From NCBI GenBank assembly GCA_009809945.1, contig WTPW01000019.1, positions 614,391 to 678,390 on the forward strand: DNA of 64,000 nucleotides, given 5' to 3'. Below, in pieces: positions 24,936 through 36,134 of the stretch. Both the position numbers and the translations under genes were made by a program. Position 1 is the first letter of the stretch, and every line of letters begins with the position of its first letter. The notes under the pieces are model-generated. The model saw only the letters and a program-made list of their open reading frames with translations, made no database searches and was not told where the DNA came from. Source of the stretch: Gigaspora margarita (Eukaryota; Glomeromycota; Glomeromycetes; Diversisporales; Gigasporaceae).

Positions 24936-25910
24936 ACGGACATGTACTGATCATGTGATTTTTACACTACTGACGATCATATGATATAAGCTATTGAAGT
25001 AGAAAATTTCTTAATTATTGACAAATTTTCTTCACAACTATCCAATATAATTGATGAAATTTTTTAAAATAGATTTTGTGATTTAGTAGAATTATTTAAA
25101 AAAAATTTTATCAAATTCAATTAGATAGTTATTGAGAAATTTTTATTCAAAGTTTGGAAAAAATTTTCAATGCCTCGTGTAAATAGCCATGGCAGAAAAT
25201 TTTCCAAAATTTAAATGAAAATTTCCTAACAACTACTTGATAGAATTTGATATGTAGTTATCAAGAACTTTTCAAAGTTTAAAAAAATTTTTGCAACAAC
25301 TATTAAGGGCATTGAAAACTTTTCTAAATTTTTGAATAAAAATTTTTCGACAATTATTTATTAGAATTTGTTGAAAATTTTTTTAAATGAATTCTACTAA
25401 TTCGTAGGATTGATTTAAAAAACATTTCACCAAATTTATTAGAAGTTATTAAGAAATTTTGCTTAAGTTTAAAAAATTTTTTTGCGGCTATATATTGAAA
25501 AATTTTTCAAACTTTGAACGAACATTTCCTGACAACTATCAAATTGAATTTGAGAAAAATTTTTTTAAATAAATTCTACTAATTCGCAGAATCTATTTTA
25601 AAAAATTTTTATCGAATTCTATTAGATAATTGTCAAGAAAATTTGTGAAAAATTTTACCTCAATAGCTTGACGTATATGATCATTAGAGGACCCCGAACA
25701 ATATATATAGAGGTTATATTAGGTTTAATATAAGATTTTTATAAAATTTATCCAAAATTTGAAAATTTCTGCACTTCTGATTGGTTGAACCTTATTTGGG
25801 CCAATCAGAATTGCAGAAAAGTGGATAATGCATAAATATAACCTCGACTTGCATTGTTCGGGGTCCTATCATTAGTACGTGTAAAAATCACGTGATTGGT
25901 ACGTGTCCAT
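24936..25910. mobile_element. Outer foldback element, opened by two other insertions
   Basis: The left terminus CGGACATGTACTGATC.TGTGATTTTTACAC and AGCTATTGAAG matches, in complement, the right terminus CAATAGCTTG...GTGTAAAAATCACGTG...CGTGTCC. The core is an array of diverged GAATTCTACTAATTCG and TTATTAAGAAATTTT units related to those in 23625-24931. The left edge coincides with the TSD of the 23625-24931 element and the right arm is interrupted by the 180-bp element at 25688, so this is the oldest of the three layers. Confidence 0.7.
25688..25867. mobile_element. 180-bp hAT-like MITE, TSD ATCATTAG
   Basis: It starts AGGACCCCGAACAAT and ends ATTGTTCGGGGTCCT. The 8-bp sequence ATCATTAG is present at 25680-25687 and 25868-25875. 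A second inner pair is TCTGATTGG against CCAATCAGA. It is nested in the right arm of the older foldback at 24936-25910; deleting the element and one TSD copy restores that arm. Confidence 0.9.
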
Positions 25911-26000
25911 AGATCTAGCAGAGAGCTATAGATGTTCAAAAGCATAAATTACGTGTATAAAATATGATTGGTTGTTGGGATATGTTAACTTCATTCAAAG

Positions 26001-26247
26001 AGCCTGGCACTTTACAAAATTACTCAATTTTTTTGATTTTTTAATTTTTAGGATTAGAGTTAGGTTTGGGTTAGAAAAAAGTTATTTATATATTAAAATC
26101 ACATTTTCAACACTTTTACTTAGTCAACCAAGGCTAGTTTAGATAGCTATTTTTTATATATTTCACTTTTTTGTTTTTGTTGTCTCGCTTTGTTTTGTCC
26201 TGAATGATCCGAGTTATATATTAGGTAATTTCGTAAAGTGCCAGGCT
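26001..26247. mobile_element. 247-bp MITE, AGCCTGGCAC termini
   Basis: AGCCTGGCACTTTACAAAATTA at the left is mirrored by TAATTTCGTAAAGTGCCAGGCT at the right. The inside is AT-rich and non-coding. No flanking duplication is convincing. Confidence 0.7.
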
Positions 26248-26866
26248 TTAGATGATCCCTTTATTTGACAATGCTTTAATTTGGATGGCGGAAAGTAAGG
26301 TCTGAAAAGTTCTGATATAAAAAATGAATGAACTTAAATTACAAGCATAGTTGAGATAAAATTTATGAAGAATAGAACTAATTACATATAGCATACACTA
26401 ATAAAAATTGCATAATCAATTACATAATTTTAAATTTCATATTCATCGCATATTTAACTTTAGTTTGCTCATATAATTTACTTCATCGAGTCATATTTTG
26501 TTTATATAAACAAAAAATGATTTAGATTAACTATATAAAAAGCAAAATGCATGTTACTTGAGTGTGTCATAAAAAATAAAATACATGTCACACCTGAGAC
26601 TATTATAGTCTACACATTGGGTGCCATATAGGTTACATTTGTATCATCGCTTGAGAACCGCTAAGACATGTGCCAATATAACTTACATTTTGTATTTTTA
26701 ACTATACTCAAAAGATGTGTATTTCATTTTTTATAACACACACCATAGTGGCGCATTTTGTATATCAGGCCTCATACAATATAATATATACTAGCTTAGT
26801 ATAGTCATAGGTGCCTCTGTCATTTAGTTACATGGCCAAAAAAACTACTATCGAGTATAGTATATT
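26248..26866. other. Intergenic DNA without a recognised gene
   Basis: AT-rich sequence. Around 26560-26760 the words GTGTCATAAAAAATAAAATACATGTCACAC and TTTTTTATAACACAC suggest an old inverted-repeat relic. No coding region is seen. Confidence 0.4.
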
Positions 26867-27151
26867 CAGGGTTGGTCAAATCACTGATCGACTCATAATT
26901 TACTGATCAAACTGGTCTGGTCAAATTGGTCGAATGGTCTGGTCAAATTGGTCAAATGGCTTAGTCTATTAATAAAATAAAGATAGCATACAAATTAATA
27001 TATACTATATAAATATATATGCATATATATACTATATATATTTAAATACCCTTTGACCAATTTGACTGACACTGAACCCTTTGACCAACTGGTCAAATTG
27101 GTCAAACTGGTTTGGTCAAGCTTGACCATTGACTGGTCCGTGCCAACCCTG
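26867..27151. mobile_element. 285-bp hAT-like MITE, TSD AGTATATT
   Basis: The termini are CAGGGTTGG and CCAACCCTG, a classic hAT-like end. AGTATATT flanks the element at 26859-26866 and 27152-27159. Subterminal regions are packed with GGTCAAATTGGTC and GACCAATTTGACC words in both orientations, which could be repeated transposase-binding sites. There is no ORF. Confidence 0.9.
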
Positions 27152-27319
27152 AGTATATTATATTAAAGTAAGCTGATTTTTTTGTCAGAATTTTTGATAC
27201 CAGTTTGTATTAGAAATATGTTTTGATTTCACTCATATTAATGACATATTATCTAACTTGATTTTATTCTTGATATATATATAAAAAGGCGGATGATATA
27301 AACTGGTCATTATATATAT

Positions 27320-27565
27320 GGGAAGTCAATAGAAAAGGAACAAATTTTTTTTAAATAAAAGTTTTTTCAACTTTGAGCTTAAATATTTTGTTAACTATCT
27401 TATTAATAAATCTAATAAATTTTTTTTATTTTAATTCTAGATAACTTTAAGATTAAAATAAAAATTTTTTTATCAAAATTGGTTAAGTAGTTGTCAAGAT
27501 ATTTTAATTTAAAAATTAAAAAAATTTTACTAAAAATGATTTGCCCCTTTGCTATTGACGTCCCC
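27320..27565. mobile_element. Foldback MITE, AGTCAATAG termini
   Basis: GGGAAGTCAATAG...GGAACAAAT at the left pairs with ATTTGCCCC...CTATTGACGTCCCC at the right. The interior resembles the arm units of the foldback at 23625 (AGTTGTCAAGATAT; TTTTAATTCTAG hairpin), so the two families share a core. Flanks are TAT runs and the TSD is uncertain. Confidence 0.65.
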
Positions 27566-27885
27566 TTATATGTTGTTAGTATATACTATCTGGCAATGCT
27601 ATATATACGTTATCCAGTTATGCTATATACACATTAGTAAGTCATGTTATCGATTTACTTTGTTTATAGTTAACCCTAGGAAATTCGTCCTAGTTGCGAT
27701 ATATATTTTACAATGTTATCAAAAAATGCTATCAAATTGATTTCGCTTATGTTCAAGATCTGTTTTATTAAAAATTCCGATTTTGATTACCTGAAGTTTT
27801 AACATTAGTTAGCATTAGAAAAATGTCTCAATTTCACTTATGTTAATAACATGTTATCTAACTTGATTTCATTCATAGTATATGT

Positions 27886-27981
27886 AAGAAGGCGAGTGAT
27901 GTAAACTGGTTATGTTATATGTATATTGTGTATATATAAGAAGGCGAGTAATGTAAACTGGTTATGTTATATGTATATTGT
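27886..27981. repeat. Tandem duplication, 52-bp period
   Basis: AAGAAGGCGAGTGATGTAAA and the following TGGTTATGTTATATGTATATTG occur twice in a row with one visible mismatch (GTGATG against GTAATG). A decayed relative (AAAAGGCGGATGATATAAAC) lies near 27284. Confidence 0.9.
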
Positions 27982-28026
27982 CAGTATATGCTATCTGGCA
28001 ATGCTATATATATATCATCAAATATA

Positions 28027-28567
28027 CTATCTGTCACTAAAAAATCTTTGGTAACAACTTTGATGACAACTTTGGTGATGGGTTTATTATTAAATTTCAT
28101 TTTTAAATTCTTTTTTATCTTGTTCTTATATACTGTCACCAATGTCACTAAAAATAAAATAAAATTTTAAGAAAAAGTAAAACTTTACCCCATGGTATAT
28201 CCAATACATATTGCCAATATATACAAGATACATATATACTTACAGTATACTCTATACATAATATATATACTATATATATATGATATACCCATATGGGGTT
28301 TTTGCTTTGAAAATGACCCTATGAGACATTGTTACACAAGATTTTTATTAAGAAAAACATAGTAAATCTATTTTTAGAAAAAAAAATTCAAGGCAAAGAC
28401 CCCATATATAAAAAAGAAAGAGAAGTTCGATTTTTTTTGGTAACTTTGATAACTTTGATGACAAATATCTAGAAAGCTTTCTATAAACTCAAAATTGTAA
28501 AATTCAATAAGAAATCTGTCACTATTTTTTTTCTTCAATATTACCAAAAAAATTATTAGTGATAGCT
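28027..28567. mobile_element. Foldback element hosting a smaller palindrome
   Basis: CTATCTGTCACTAAAAAATC...GGTAAC at the left matches, in complement, TTACC...AATTATTAGTGATAG at the right. The inner words TTTGATGACAA occur in both arms. The short palindromic MITE at 28291-28407 sits within it. Confidence 0.6.
28291..28407. mobile_element. Palindromic MITE, GGGGTCTTT family, copy 2
   Basis: ATATGGGGTTTTTGCTTTGAA is mirrored by TTCAAGGCAAAGACCCCATAT, the same termini as the 88-bp element at 2001-2088, with a different centre. Confidence 0.65.
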
Positions 28568-28674
28568 ATATGTACTAAGATAATATATGTATATCCACTA
28601 TGTGAATATGAAACACTAATTTTCCTTTACCTTAGGTTTATTTGTGCCATCTTCTCTGGCTTTTTCTAGTAGTA

Positions 28675-28807
28675 CCGTAAACAGCCATATACAAAATCCT
28701 CCATATATCAGATCCCTCCTCATTTTTACTAATTATTTTCTTTTTTTACTAATTAATTTTTTTTGAAAACTGTAAGAGACCCAAGTATTGTATATGGCCG
28801 TTTACAG
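28675..28807. mobile_element. 133-bp MITE flanked by TAGTA
   Basis: CCGTAAACAGCCATATACAA at the left is answered by TTGTATATGGCCGTTTACAG at the right. TAGTA stands on both sides (28670-28674 and 28808-28812); the minimal reading is a TA duplication as in Tc1/mariner elements. Confidence 0.8.
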
Positions 28808-30538
28808 TAGTATTTTATATTTTGGTACTTATCTAAATATTTATTGCATGTTCCATAGACAGAAAGGGTCAATTTACTACATTCTTTGCAAGATATACGC
28901 TAGAGGAATTTCCAATGGTAGCCACACCCTTTAGGGTAATAACTATCCTATCCACAAACTTTTCCAGATCTGAAAATATATTCACAACGATAAAATGCCA
29001 TATTCCAAGTGTTATCTTTTGGTATAATTTTTGTCTTGTAGCATAATTGGGTTTTCATACTATTTATTGTAAGAAATTAATTTACATTTTGAACTTTTTT
29101 CATACAGATAATATAAATTTACAAAAGATGTCTGATATTATTATACCTATCATGAATATTCAAAATATTCGAAAAAATATCAATAATGTGCCAGCAGATC
29201 AGAAACACCACCTATCAACCAGAGAGCCCAGAAAACTTAGAAAATTTTGAGCTAAAGATAGAAGAAGAAAATAATAGGGCTTTTTACTACCAAAGGGCCA
29301 AAACTTTTTATAAATTACAGATTTCAGAAAGTAAGAAGATAAGCCAGACATTTTACTATAATAGAGAAGATTACTTACTGACCTGTTTGAGTTATAATAT
29401 AATAATCACTAAAAATGATAACTATGGATCAATAGTGACTATTAAATTACCAGAGAAGATATTTCATTTATGTCAATATTAAAGAATATAATGAATATAA
29501 AAATAATATTCTATGTTATATTTATGTTTCTATGGTTATCTCGTTAATGGCAAAAAAGCTATACAATAGTAAAGTTTTCTTTAATATTCATGTTTCTAAT
29601 AATGAGAATACAAAGTTATTTGAGTTCAAGATAAAAAATATTCTTGTTAAAGAAAAAAAATGGCAAAAGAAAAACTGTAGATATAACTGAGCTTCAAATA
29701 GAATATATGAAGGCTTTTCTGATTAGAGATATTATTCAGAAAAAATAACATATCTATGTATTATTACAAATACAACCAAACAAAAATTGATAGCTCTTAA
29801 TATTGTTTTAAAATATAATTCAGAAATTGGAAATATACATAAACTAGAAATAGTCTTGGATAATATGAGCGCATATTATCAAAAAGTTGCTAGAGAATAC
29901 AGAATATTACTTTCTAAATAAGCATTATTAACTGGTTATAAATACAATAGTAATGAAATGCCTTATAGTACTTGCTCTTTACTTTGTGAACATACATCTT
30001 ATATACCTATTAATAATTACTGCTCTATAGAAAATCTCTCAATTTTATACAAAAATTACCTTTATAACTTCTTACTTATAATTAAGCATTAGCCCTTACT
30101 TGGAATATTAAAACACATTCAATATATGGATTAGATGTCTCTATGCAAAATATAAAGAAGATAATATATTTATAATTTGTATGATAATCTACTAGAAAAA
30201 CAACTCAAAACCATTAAAACAAAACTGTCTTGTTGATATTAAAAGCATATCAGACCCAAATTGGATTACAATCATATGTAAAAATAAGATGAATTTATTA
30301 AAAGCATTTGCTTTATACTAGTAGGTACTAGCTACTAATATTGAACTTATATATAATGGTTCTAAGTATAATTAGCTATTTGTGATAGAAAGAGCTACTC
30401 AGCGAAAAATTTTAAATTGAATGTTAACAAAAATTTTAGCAAACCTACGAAAAAAGGCTACTATTAATTCAAAAATCTTTGAAAAAAGAAAACAAGAATA
30501 GCAAAAAAATAAAAATTGGAAAGAAGTTGAGGCAAGAT

Positions 30539-30944
30539 TAGGGTTCCAAATTTTTGATCCATTTTTTTTACTATATTTAATTAATAATTTTAGAAAAATG
30601 GTCTTTTTAAACTGCTTTTAATTTTATCAAAGTTGCAGAAAAGTAACTTTTCTACAAATTTCTAGATAGAGTTTTGTGATTCTCATATTAGTTTTTGGTT
30701 TATCTAAATTCTAAAATCAAACAAAACAGGTCAACCGGGTAACCGTGACCCATTTTTTCTATTTTTATATATTAAATAGCTCGAAAATAATAGAAAAATC
30801 TGAGAACATTTGTGATAATCTATATAGAATTATTATTTATCTATAAATTTTATTATTAATAAGGAAATAATTAAAAAAGCCAGAATTTTGAAAATCTTGA
30901 CCAAATATGGCATGCAAAACTGGGACACCCGATTTGGAACCCTA
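30539..30944. mobile_element. 406-bp hAT-like element in the polymerase, TSD GGCAAGAT
   Basis: It begins TAGGGTTCCAAAT and ends ATTTGGAACCCTA. GGCAAGAT is present at 30531-30538 and 30945-30952. Deleting the element plus one TSD rejoins an open polymerase frame, which confirms both boundaries. Inner segments AACCCGGTTACC-like and TTCTATTATTTTCGAG pair weakly. No ORF. Confidence 0.88.
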
Positions 30945-31012
30945 GGCAAGATTACTTCAGAAGAAATTTTCAAATTTGCTTTTCTCAAAGTTTCTGGTTG
31001 TGTTCCAATTAT

Positions 31013-31248
31013 ACATGAGAACGAAAGCATTTCAGGTTTGAAAACCCGAAATTAAAATCTGAAGACGAAATTGTTTTTGACCTATTTTACTTGAAAGATG
31101 AAATTATTTGATACTTTTTTTGAATAGACAAAATTATAAGGAACATATCTATATAAATTTTATTTGCTCTTTCTTATAAAAAATTTTAATTTTCTCTATT
31201 GAAGACGAAATAGACCTTTTTCAAAAATCAATTTCAGTAGCATCACTA
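31013..31248. mobile_element. 236-bp element without clear TIRs, TSD GTTCCAATT, copy 1
   Basis: This sequence starts ATACATGAG and ends ATCACTA, and GTTCCAATT flanks it at 31004-31012 and 31249-31257. A second copy in opposite orientation lies at 56705-56941 with a different 9-bp duplication, so the boundaries are independently fixed. The ends are not complementary to each other, there is no poly(A), and I see no box A/box B pair. Internally GAAGACGAAAT occurs twice in direct orientation near each end (about 31059 and 31200). A 9-bp TSD is typical of Mutator-like elements, but the absence of TIRs is odd. Confidence 0.85.
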
Positions 31249-31511
31249 GTTCCAATTGATGTAATAGTATGCTATAAAAAACTTTATTTGAAATCTAAGA
31301 AAAAATCACTTAACTATTTTTTAGAAATGTATAGACTTGATAGTAAAATAGATTTATCAATAAAAGATATAAGGAAATTTTATACACAAAGCAAAGCAAA
31401 TACTATATTTGAATCTGCTAAAAATATTTGTAAAGTTGCTAAATATTGTATTAAAAATGCTTTAAGTTGTCAAGAACTTATGGTTAAAAGAAATGTAATA
31501 AATACTATATA

Positions 31512-31744
31512 TTCCTGAAAATAAGCTACCCCTCTGATTTTTTTCAAAAATCTCAAAAAACACGTTAGCAGTTGCTACATACAAAAGTCCAAATTTTACT
31601 AAGTAAACCTCAAAAGTGCCATTAAGTAAACTTGTTTAGGGCATCAAAATATACTTATAATAAAAATTTCACGTTATTTGAACAACTTTTTATTAGTACG
31701 TTTTTTTAATTTTTCGAAAAATTTAACAATTCTTATTTTTGGAA
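31512..31744. mobile_element. Family X inverted-repeat element, short copy, TSD ATATA
   Basis: It starts TTCCTGAAAATAAGCTACCCC and ends CTTATTTTTGGAA, flanked by ATATA at 31507-31511 and 31745-31749. It interrupts the polymerase; removing it with one ATATA restores continuous codons. The interior carries the family words GTCCAAATTTTACTA and AAGTAAACTTGTT also seen at 37731, 54606 and 55735. Confidence 0.8.
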
Positions 31745-32676
31745 ATATATGATAATTACAAAGAGATAGGCTCAATTGCATATGTTTCTTTATTCGATTC
31801 ACATTACTATGCAGGGAGTATGAAGGTATATAATCTATTAGATACTAAAGCATAGAAAAGAGATATATTAATTATTATAATTTTTTTCAAATAGACAGAA
31901 AAAGAAACATTTCCTAGGGCCTATGTGTTTCCTCTAGATAAGGGTCTAGAAAACAAATACTCTGTTACAGGTTTAGATTTTATATCTTTATACCCAAGTA
32001 TTATTATGGATTATAATCTTTTACCAAAAACAATAACTTTACTAGCAGAATAAGCAAGTGCATTAGAAAAGGCTAGAAAAATCCTCTATAAAATCAAGTT
32101 TCCTTTTAATGGCCTAATTTTATATGCATGGTCTATAAGATATGAAAATAAAAATAATAAAATAGGGTTATATCTATCAGTTTTAAAAGAACTCTTTAAT
32201 AAACAAAATAAAATAAAAGCTTAATTAGAAATATTTAGCAACAAAAAAGAGCATATAGCATTAGTAATTATTAAAATAAAAAAGGTGAATTTATTGCTAT
32301 TGATCATATTCTAAAAAATAATGAGGATAAAAAAAAACATGCCAATATGAATGAAATCTTAATTCTTTTTATTAATAAAACCAATGAAAATTTTAAAAAA
32401 GAATATGATTTCATTTGTTTTAAACATACTTGTTTAGATTCGAAACAAAAAGTAGTGAAAGTATATATGAATACCTTTTATAGAGAAGCATAATAGTCTA
32501 TTTCTATTCTTCTTTCTACAATTGCTCAGTGATATTATATTAGCAGGACAATATAATATAAAACTTGTTGCTAAGTATGTAACTAAGAAAAAAAGTTTTA
32601 AAATCAAATATAGGGACACTGATTCTTTGTATCTTACCTGTTCCATTAAATATTATAAAAAATATAATCTTGCTTA

Positions 32677-32828
32677 GGGCTGTGTCAATAATCACCTGAT
32701 TATTTTTTATTAGAGGCCTACTCCTCTTTTCTCTTCTTAATATAGATTTGGTCAGATTCTTATATATAATTTCAATATTTTTTACTTCTCTTCCCTTCTA
32801 AAAAATTACTTGATTTTTGTCACTTTTC
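32677..32828. mobile_element. Tourist-like MITE, family B, copy 1
   Basis: The 152-bp element begins GGGCTGTGTCAATAATCACC and ends TTGTCACTTTTC, flanked by TTA at 32674-32676 and 32829-32831. Its imperfect terminal repeats share GTGxCA and AATCAxxTGATT. It matches the copies at 34607, 40997 and 63605. It provides the empty-site sequence TTAATATAGATTTGG for the nested insertion in the 40997 copy. Confidence 0.88.
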
Positions 32829-34606
32829 TTATAATAATAGAAAAGATACAATTTCAAAGTTGAAATATTAAACTGCTGAAATAGTTAATATTACCATGAA
32901 AATAATGGAGAAATTATATGATAATGTGAATATATATCTTAGAATAAAAAATAGATCGATCTATTTTAAAATAGCTATGAAAAAGTTTTATTTCAGTAGT
33001 ATTTATAGGTAAAAAGAAATATTTTGGATATCACATAAAAAAGTTCCAAACTTTAACCCAAAAGAACTTTTCATTAAAGAAAATTAATACTGTAAAGCAA
33101 GGCAAATCCCAACTATTTCAAACTATAGGAGATTGAATCATGAGAAGAGCTATAAGTATTAATAATACACATTCTTTATATGAGATTGTTAAAGAGTTTA
33201 TAAAAAGGCTATATCAATTTCAATCAATGGAATTTTGATTAATTTATAGAAACTGATGCATAGAAACCTAATGTAGATAACAAACATGTCTAGCAATTTA
33301 TAAAATGAATAAAAGAAAAATATAAAAACAAGATTTCTAATTCAGGAGAATGCTTTAGTTATATAATGGTTTATTTTAATAAAGTTTTTGATTTATCTGA
33401 TTTTAAACTTACTATAAGGAAGGCTAATCAAATGGGATTTGCAGATATTGCAAAAGAATTAAATAGAGAATTGGATTTATCTCATTACTTTGAAAATACT
33501 ATTAATAGACTTTGTGCCCAATTTATTATGTATAATAAAAAATACAAAACACTATCTACTGACAAAATCATAAAGATTACTGATTCAGATGAGAAATATA
33601 AACAGGTTGATACATATGCTCAAAATAAGCCCAAGAAGTAGCTCAAATCATATATCAAGAAGATAAATGTGATAAATGGAATCACTTCTAAATAATATCT
33701 AATTGTGAATATACTTATAAACATGCCTACAAGAATACAATCAAGACTACACAAGTTATATTATATCAGAAAATAGATAATATGTATAAGATATTTTATC
33801 ATATAGGCGAATTTGATGCATATGATGATTATTCGAAGTGTGACAAAATCATGTACATCGTAAAAAAAACAATAATTTTGGCCCATACCAGCTTAATTTG
33901 GCTCGGATTTATAGTTATTTCCTTTTTTAGATCATTCTACAAACATTCTACATTTCCAAAATAGGAAACAATGATTTTGGCCTATAGACAGCATAATTCA
34001 GGCCAGATTTATAATTATTTCCTTTTTTAGACTGCTTGCAACACCAAAATAGAAAATCAAAATAAAGATAATCCCCAAAATTGATGTGCAATTCAAAAAT
34101 ATCACATTAATACAAATGCATTCAATCCGCCCATATGTAGAAATTGGCTAAACTTTGAAGACTTTAAGGTAAATGTTTCTGTTTTGAAATTATGAAAAAA
34201 TTTTTTAAAGTATACCAAAGTATATACTAAAATTGATAATCTTTTGATAAGTAATGAAATAAAAGAATCTATATACTCTGATTTTAAAAAATATCTAAAT
34301 GTATTTATTCCAATTATCAAGAAATATGATGCTTTCTTCTATAATTTAGTGTATCATATGTAATATAAAGAACATTTATCCATTTCAAGTAAGATTGGTC
34401 CACCAGAGACTATAAGAAAACAAGAAATTATTACTAAGCAATCTATCTTATCTAATTTAATAAAGTCAATTAAATAGCACTTGATGATTTTCTAAATATG
34501 TGGAATAAAACAATAAGCTTATTATAAATATCAGAATTACTTATACATTATTAGTAATATTTTTTTGTATATAAATAATATCAAAATTTAAATAAATAGC
34601 CTGTTA

Positions 34607-34752
34607 GGAGAGTAACAAAAATCAGGTGATTTTTTAAAGTGGAGAAGGGGTAAAAAATGTTAAAATTATATATAGGAACCCAATTAAATTTATATTAAGA
34701 AAGAGGAGTAGGCTTTTAATAAAAAATAATCAGGTGATTAATGACACAGCCC
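34607..34752. mobile_element. Tourist-like MITE, family B, copy 2 (inverted)
   Basis: The same 146-bp element in the opposite orientation, GGAGAGTAACAAAAATCAGG to AATGACACAGCCC, flanked by TTA at 34604-34606 and 34753-34755. It follows the last polymerase-like codons. Confidence 0.87.
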
Positions 34753-34755
34753 TTA

Positions 34756-35279
34756 TCTGATCCATGAATCCTGTAACTGATTACTTTTTTTTACTAATAT
34801 TCCATGTACATCTTAATACCATGAACTATATAACTACAATAATTAACAAAATAAAAAAAATATATACAGATAAAAGTAACATCAACATGCTTGTCATAAC
34901 AAAGATTACTCCTATTTTTTTTATTAGAACCTAAGAATATGATTTGATCAAAAAGAGATATAATTTTCTGGCTGTGCAAGGTAAGAAGTCATATTCAGTA
35001 TTTTTATTGCAGAGCAATAGCTTTTCGATCCTTGAGATTGGAATATAATGTTCTTATTAATTTTGTTAATAATAGTTTTCTCACTTATCTTAGAACTAAT
35101 CTCGATATTATTTTTTTAGTATATATTGAGATATTACCATTAATTTTTTCTATTAGATCTATATTTTTTTTATATATAAAATATTTACTAAGATCACTAT
35201 CTACAGATATATTACTAGACTTGGTCATATTTGTTTTTAATATTTCTACTAATTACAGGTTTTGATATAGCCTCCAATT
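34756..35279. other. Intergenic DNA without a recognised gene
   Basis: AT-rich sequence with a 77-codon frame at 35032-35265 whose hydrophobic translation I do not trust as a gene. The positions directly 3' of the coiled-coil ORF (minus strand) hold no clear terminator. Confidence 0.4.
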
Positions 35280-35803
35280 TCATACACCAAGTTTATTGAT
35301 CTTCGATTCCAATTTATTCTTTATATTTTCTAATTCTGCTATTTTGGATTTGAGAAATAAAATCTTAGGTTCTTTTTTTAGTGAATTATTTTGAATCAAA
35401 ATTATATTTTTCTGGCCTAAAGACAACTTATCTTCTAATATCTTGATCATAGACTTAAGTAATTTGATTTTCTTAGATTTTATATTATTTTTAGTCTTTG
35501 ATTTTGCAAAAAAAATGTCATTATTAGTATTTTCAATTTGTAAACACCTAGCTTTATTAATGAGTTTGAGATCATGAGTATGTAATTTCTGAATCATAGT
35601 ATTGGACTCCTCTAGTTTCTAATTCTAATTTTTTTCCTGTTCCTAGCCTTTCTATTTGTAATTAAAATTTTGCTCTTGCTTTATATACCTGTTTTGTAAT
35701 TTTTTATTACAGAATTTAATCTGGATATAACTTTCACAATATAATGTGAAGATAAATCAGAAATCAAAAGCTTTATGTTCTTTATATTCTGTATATTAGC
35801 CAT
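35280..35803 (-). pseudogene. Lys-rich coiled-coil protein, frameshifted
   Basis: The intact frame 35597-35280 encodes 105 residues, rich in Lys, Ile, Leu and Asn with heptad-like spacing (LLKSMIKILEDKLSL; IAELENIKNKLESKI). Upstream, a start at about 35803 (MANIQNIKNIKLLISDL) and a further coiled segment in other frames (ARAKF, LQIERLGTGKKLELE) read as the same protein after two frameshifts and stops. I recognise no family. It lies convergent to the polymerase remnant and could belong to the same vanished element, but nothing in the sequence proves that. Confidence 0.5.
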
Positions 35804-36134
35804 ATATTTGCTCGATTATATATAACAAAAAAATGATAATTGTAAATTTTAGTTTAGCTATACTATTTCTAGCAAAAGTATCATATTATATATACGAATT
35901 TGCAATGTATAGAAATTTGTTGATACCAAAAATAATTAGTACAGATGTTTAAATATTTTAAAATAATACCCTTTTGATATTTTTACATATACACAAATCT
36001 AGATGAGCCTTGGCTACTCTGGTAGGTTTAGACCGCAGATAAGTATTGTAGTTTATTTCAGTATATATCTGAGCTTTTACTCTTAGCATTAGATTTAAAA
36101 GATGAAAGTTTTTCTAGTATTGTAAAAAGCTTAA

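Larger units (their letters stand above)
29110..34530 (+). pseudogene. Decayed family-B DNA polymerase
   Basis: Fragments in all three plus-strand frames spell out a family-B DNA polymerase. Motif A is [10 protein letters not shown] (about 31973-32005). Motif B is KVYMNTFY (about 32458-32481), but the usual following Gly is Arg here. Motif C is YRDTDSLY (about 32608-32632). A downstream KKYFG word (about 33010) and the ORF at 33366-33641 with a CAQFIMY word look like the C-terminal part, and related-looking frames run on to about 34530. The N-terminal part starts near the ATG at 29128 and shifts frame at about 29190.

It is broken by many stops, frameshifts and four recognisable insertions (30539, 31013, 31512, 32677). 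At the first and third, taking out the element plus one TSD copy makes the frame continuous again. Such polymerases belong to linear plasmids, Maverick/Polinton-like elements or large DNA viruses; I cannot tell which, and no integrase, protein-primer or capsid gene is recognised. A duplicated block of about 75 bp lies at 33866-34040. Non-functional. Confidence 0.8.
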
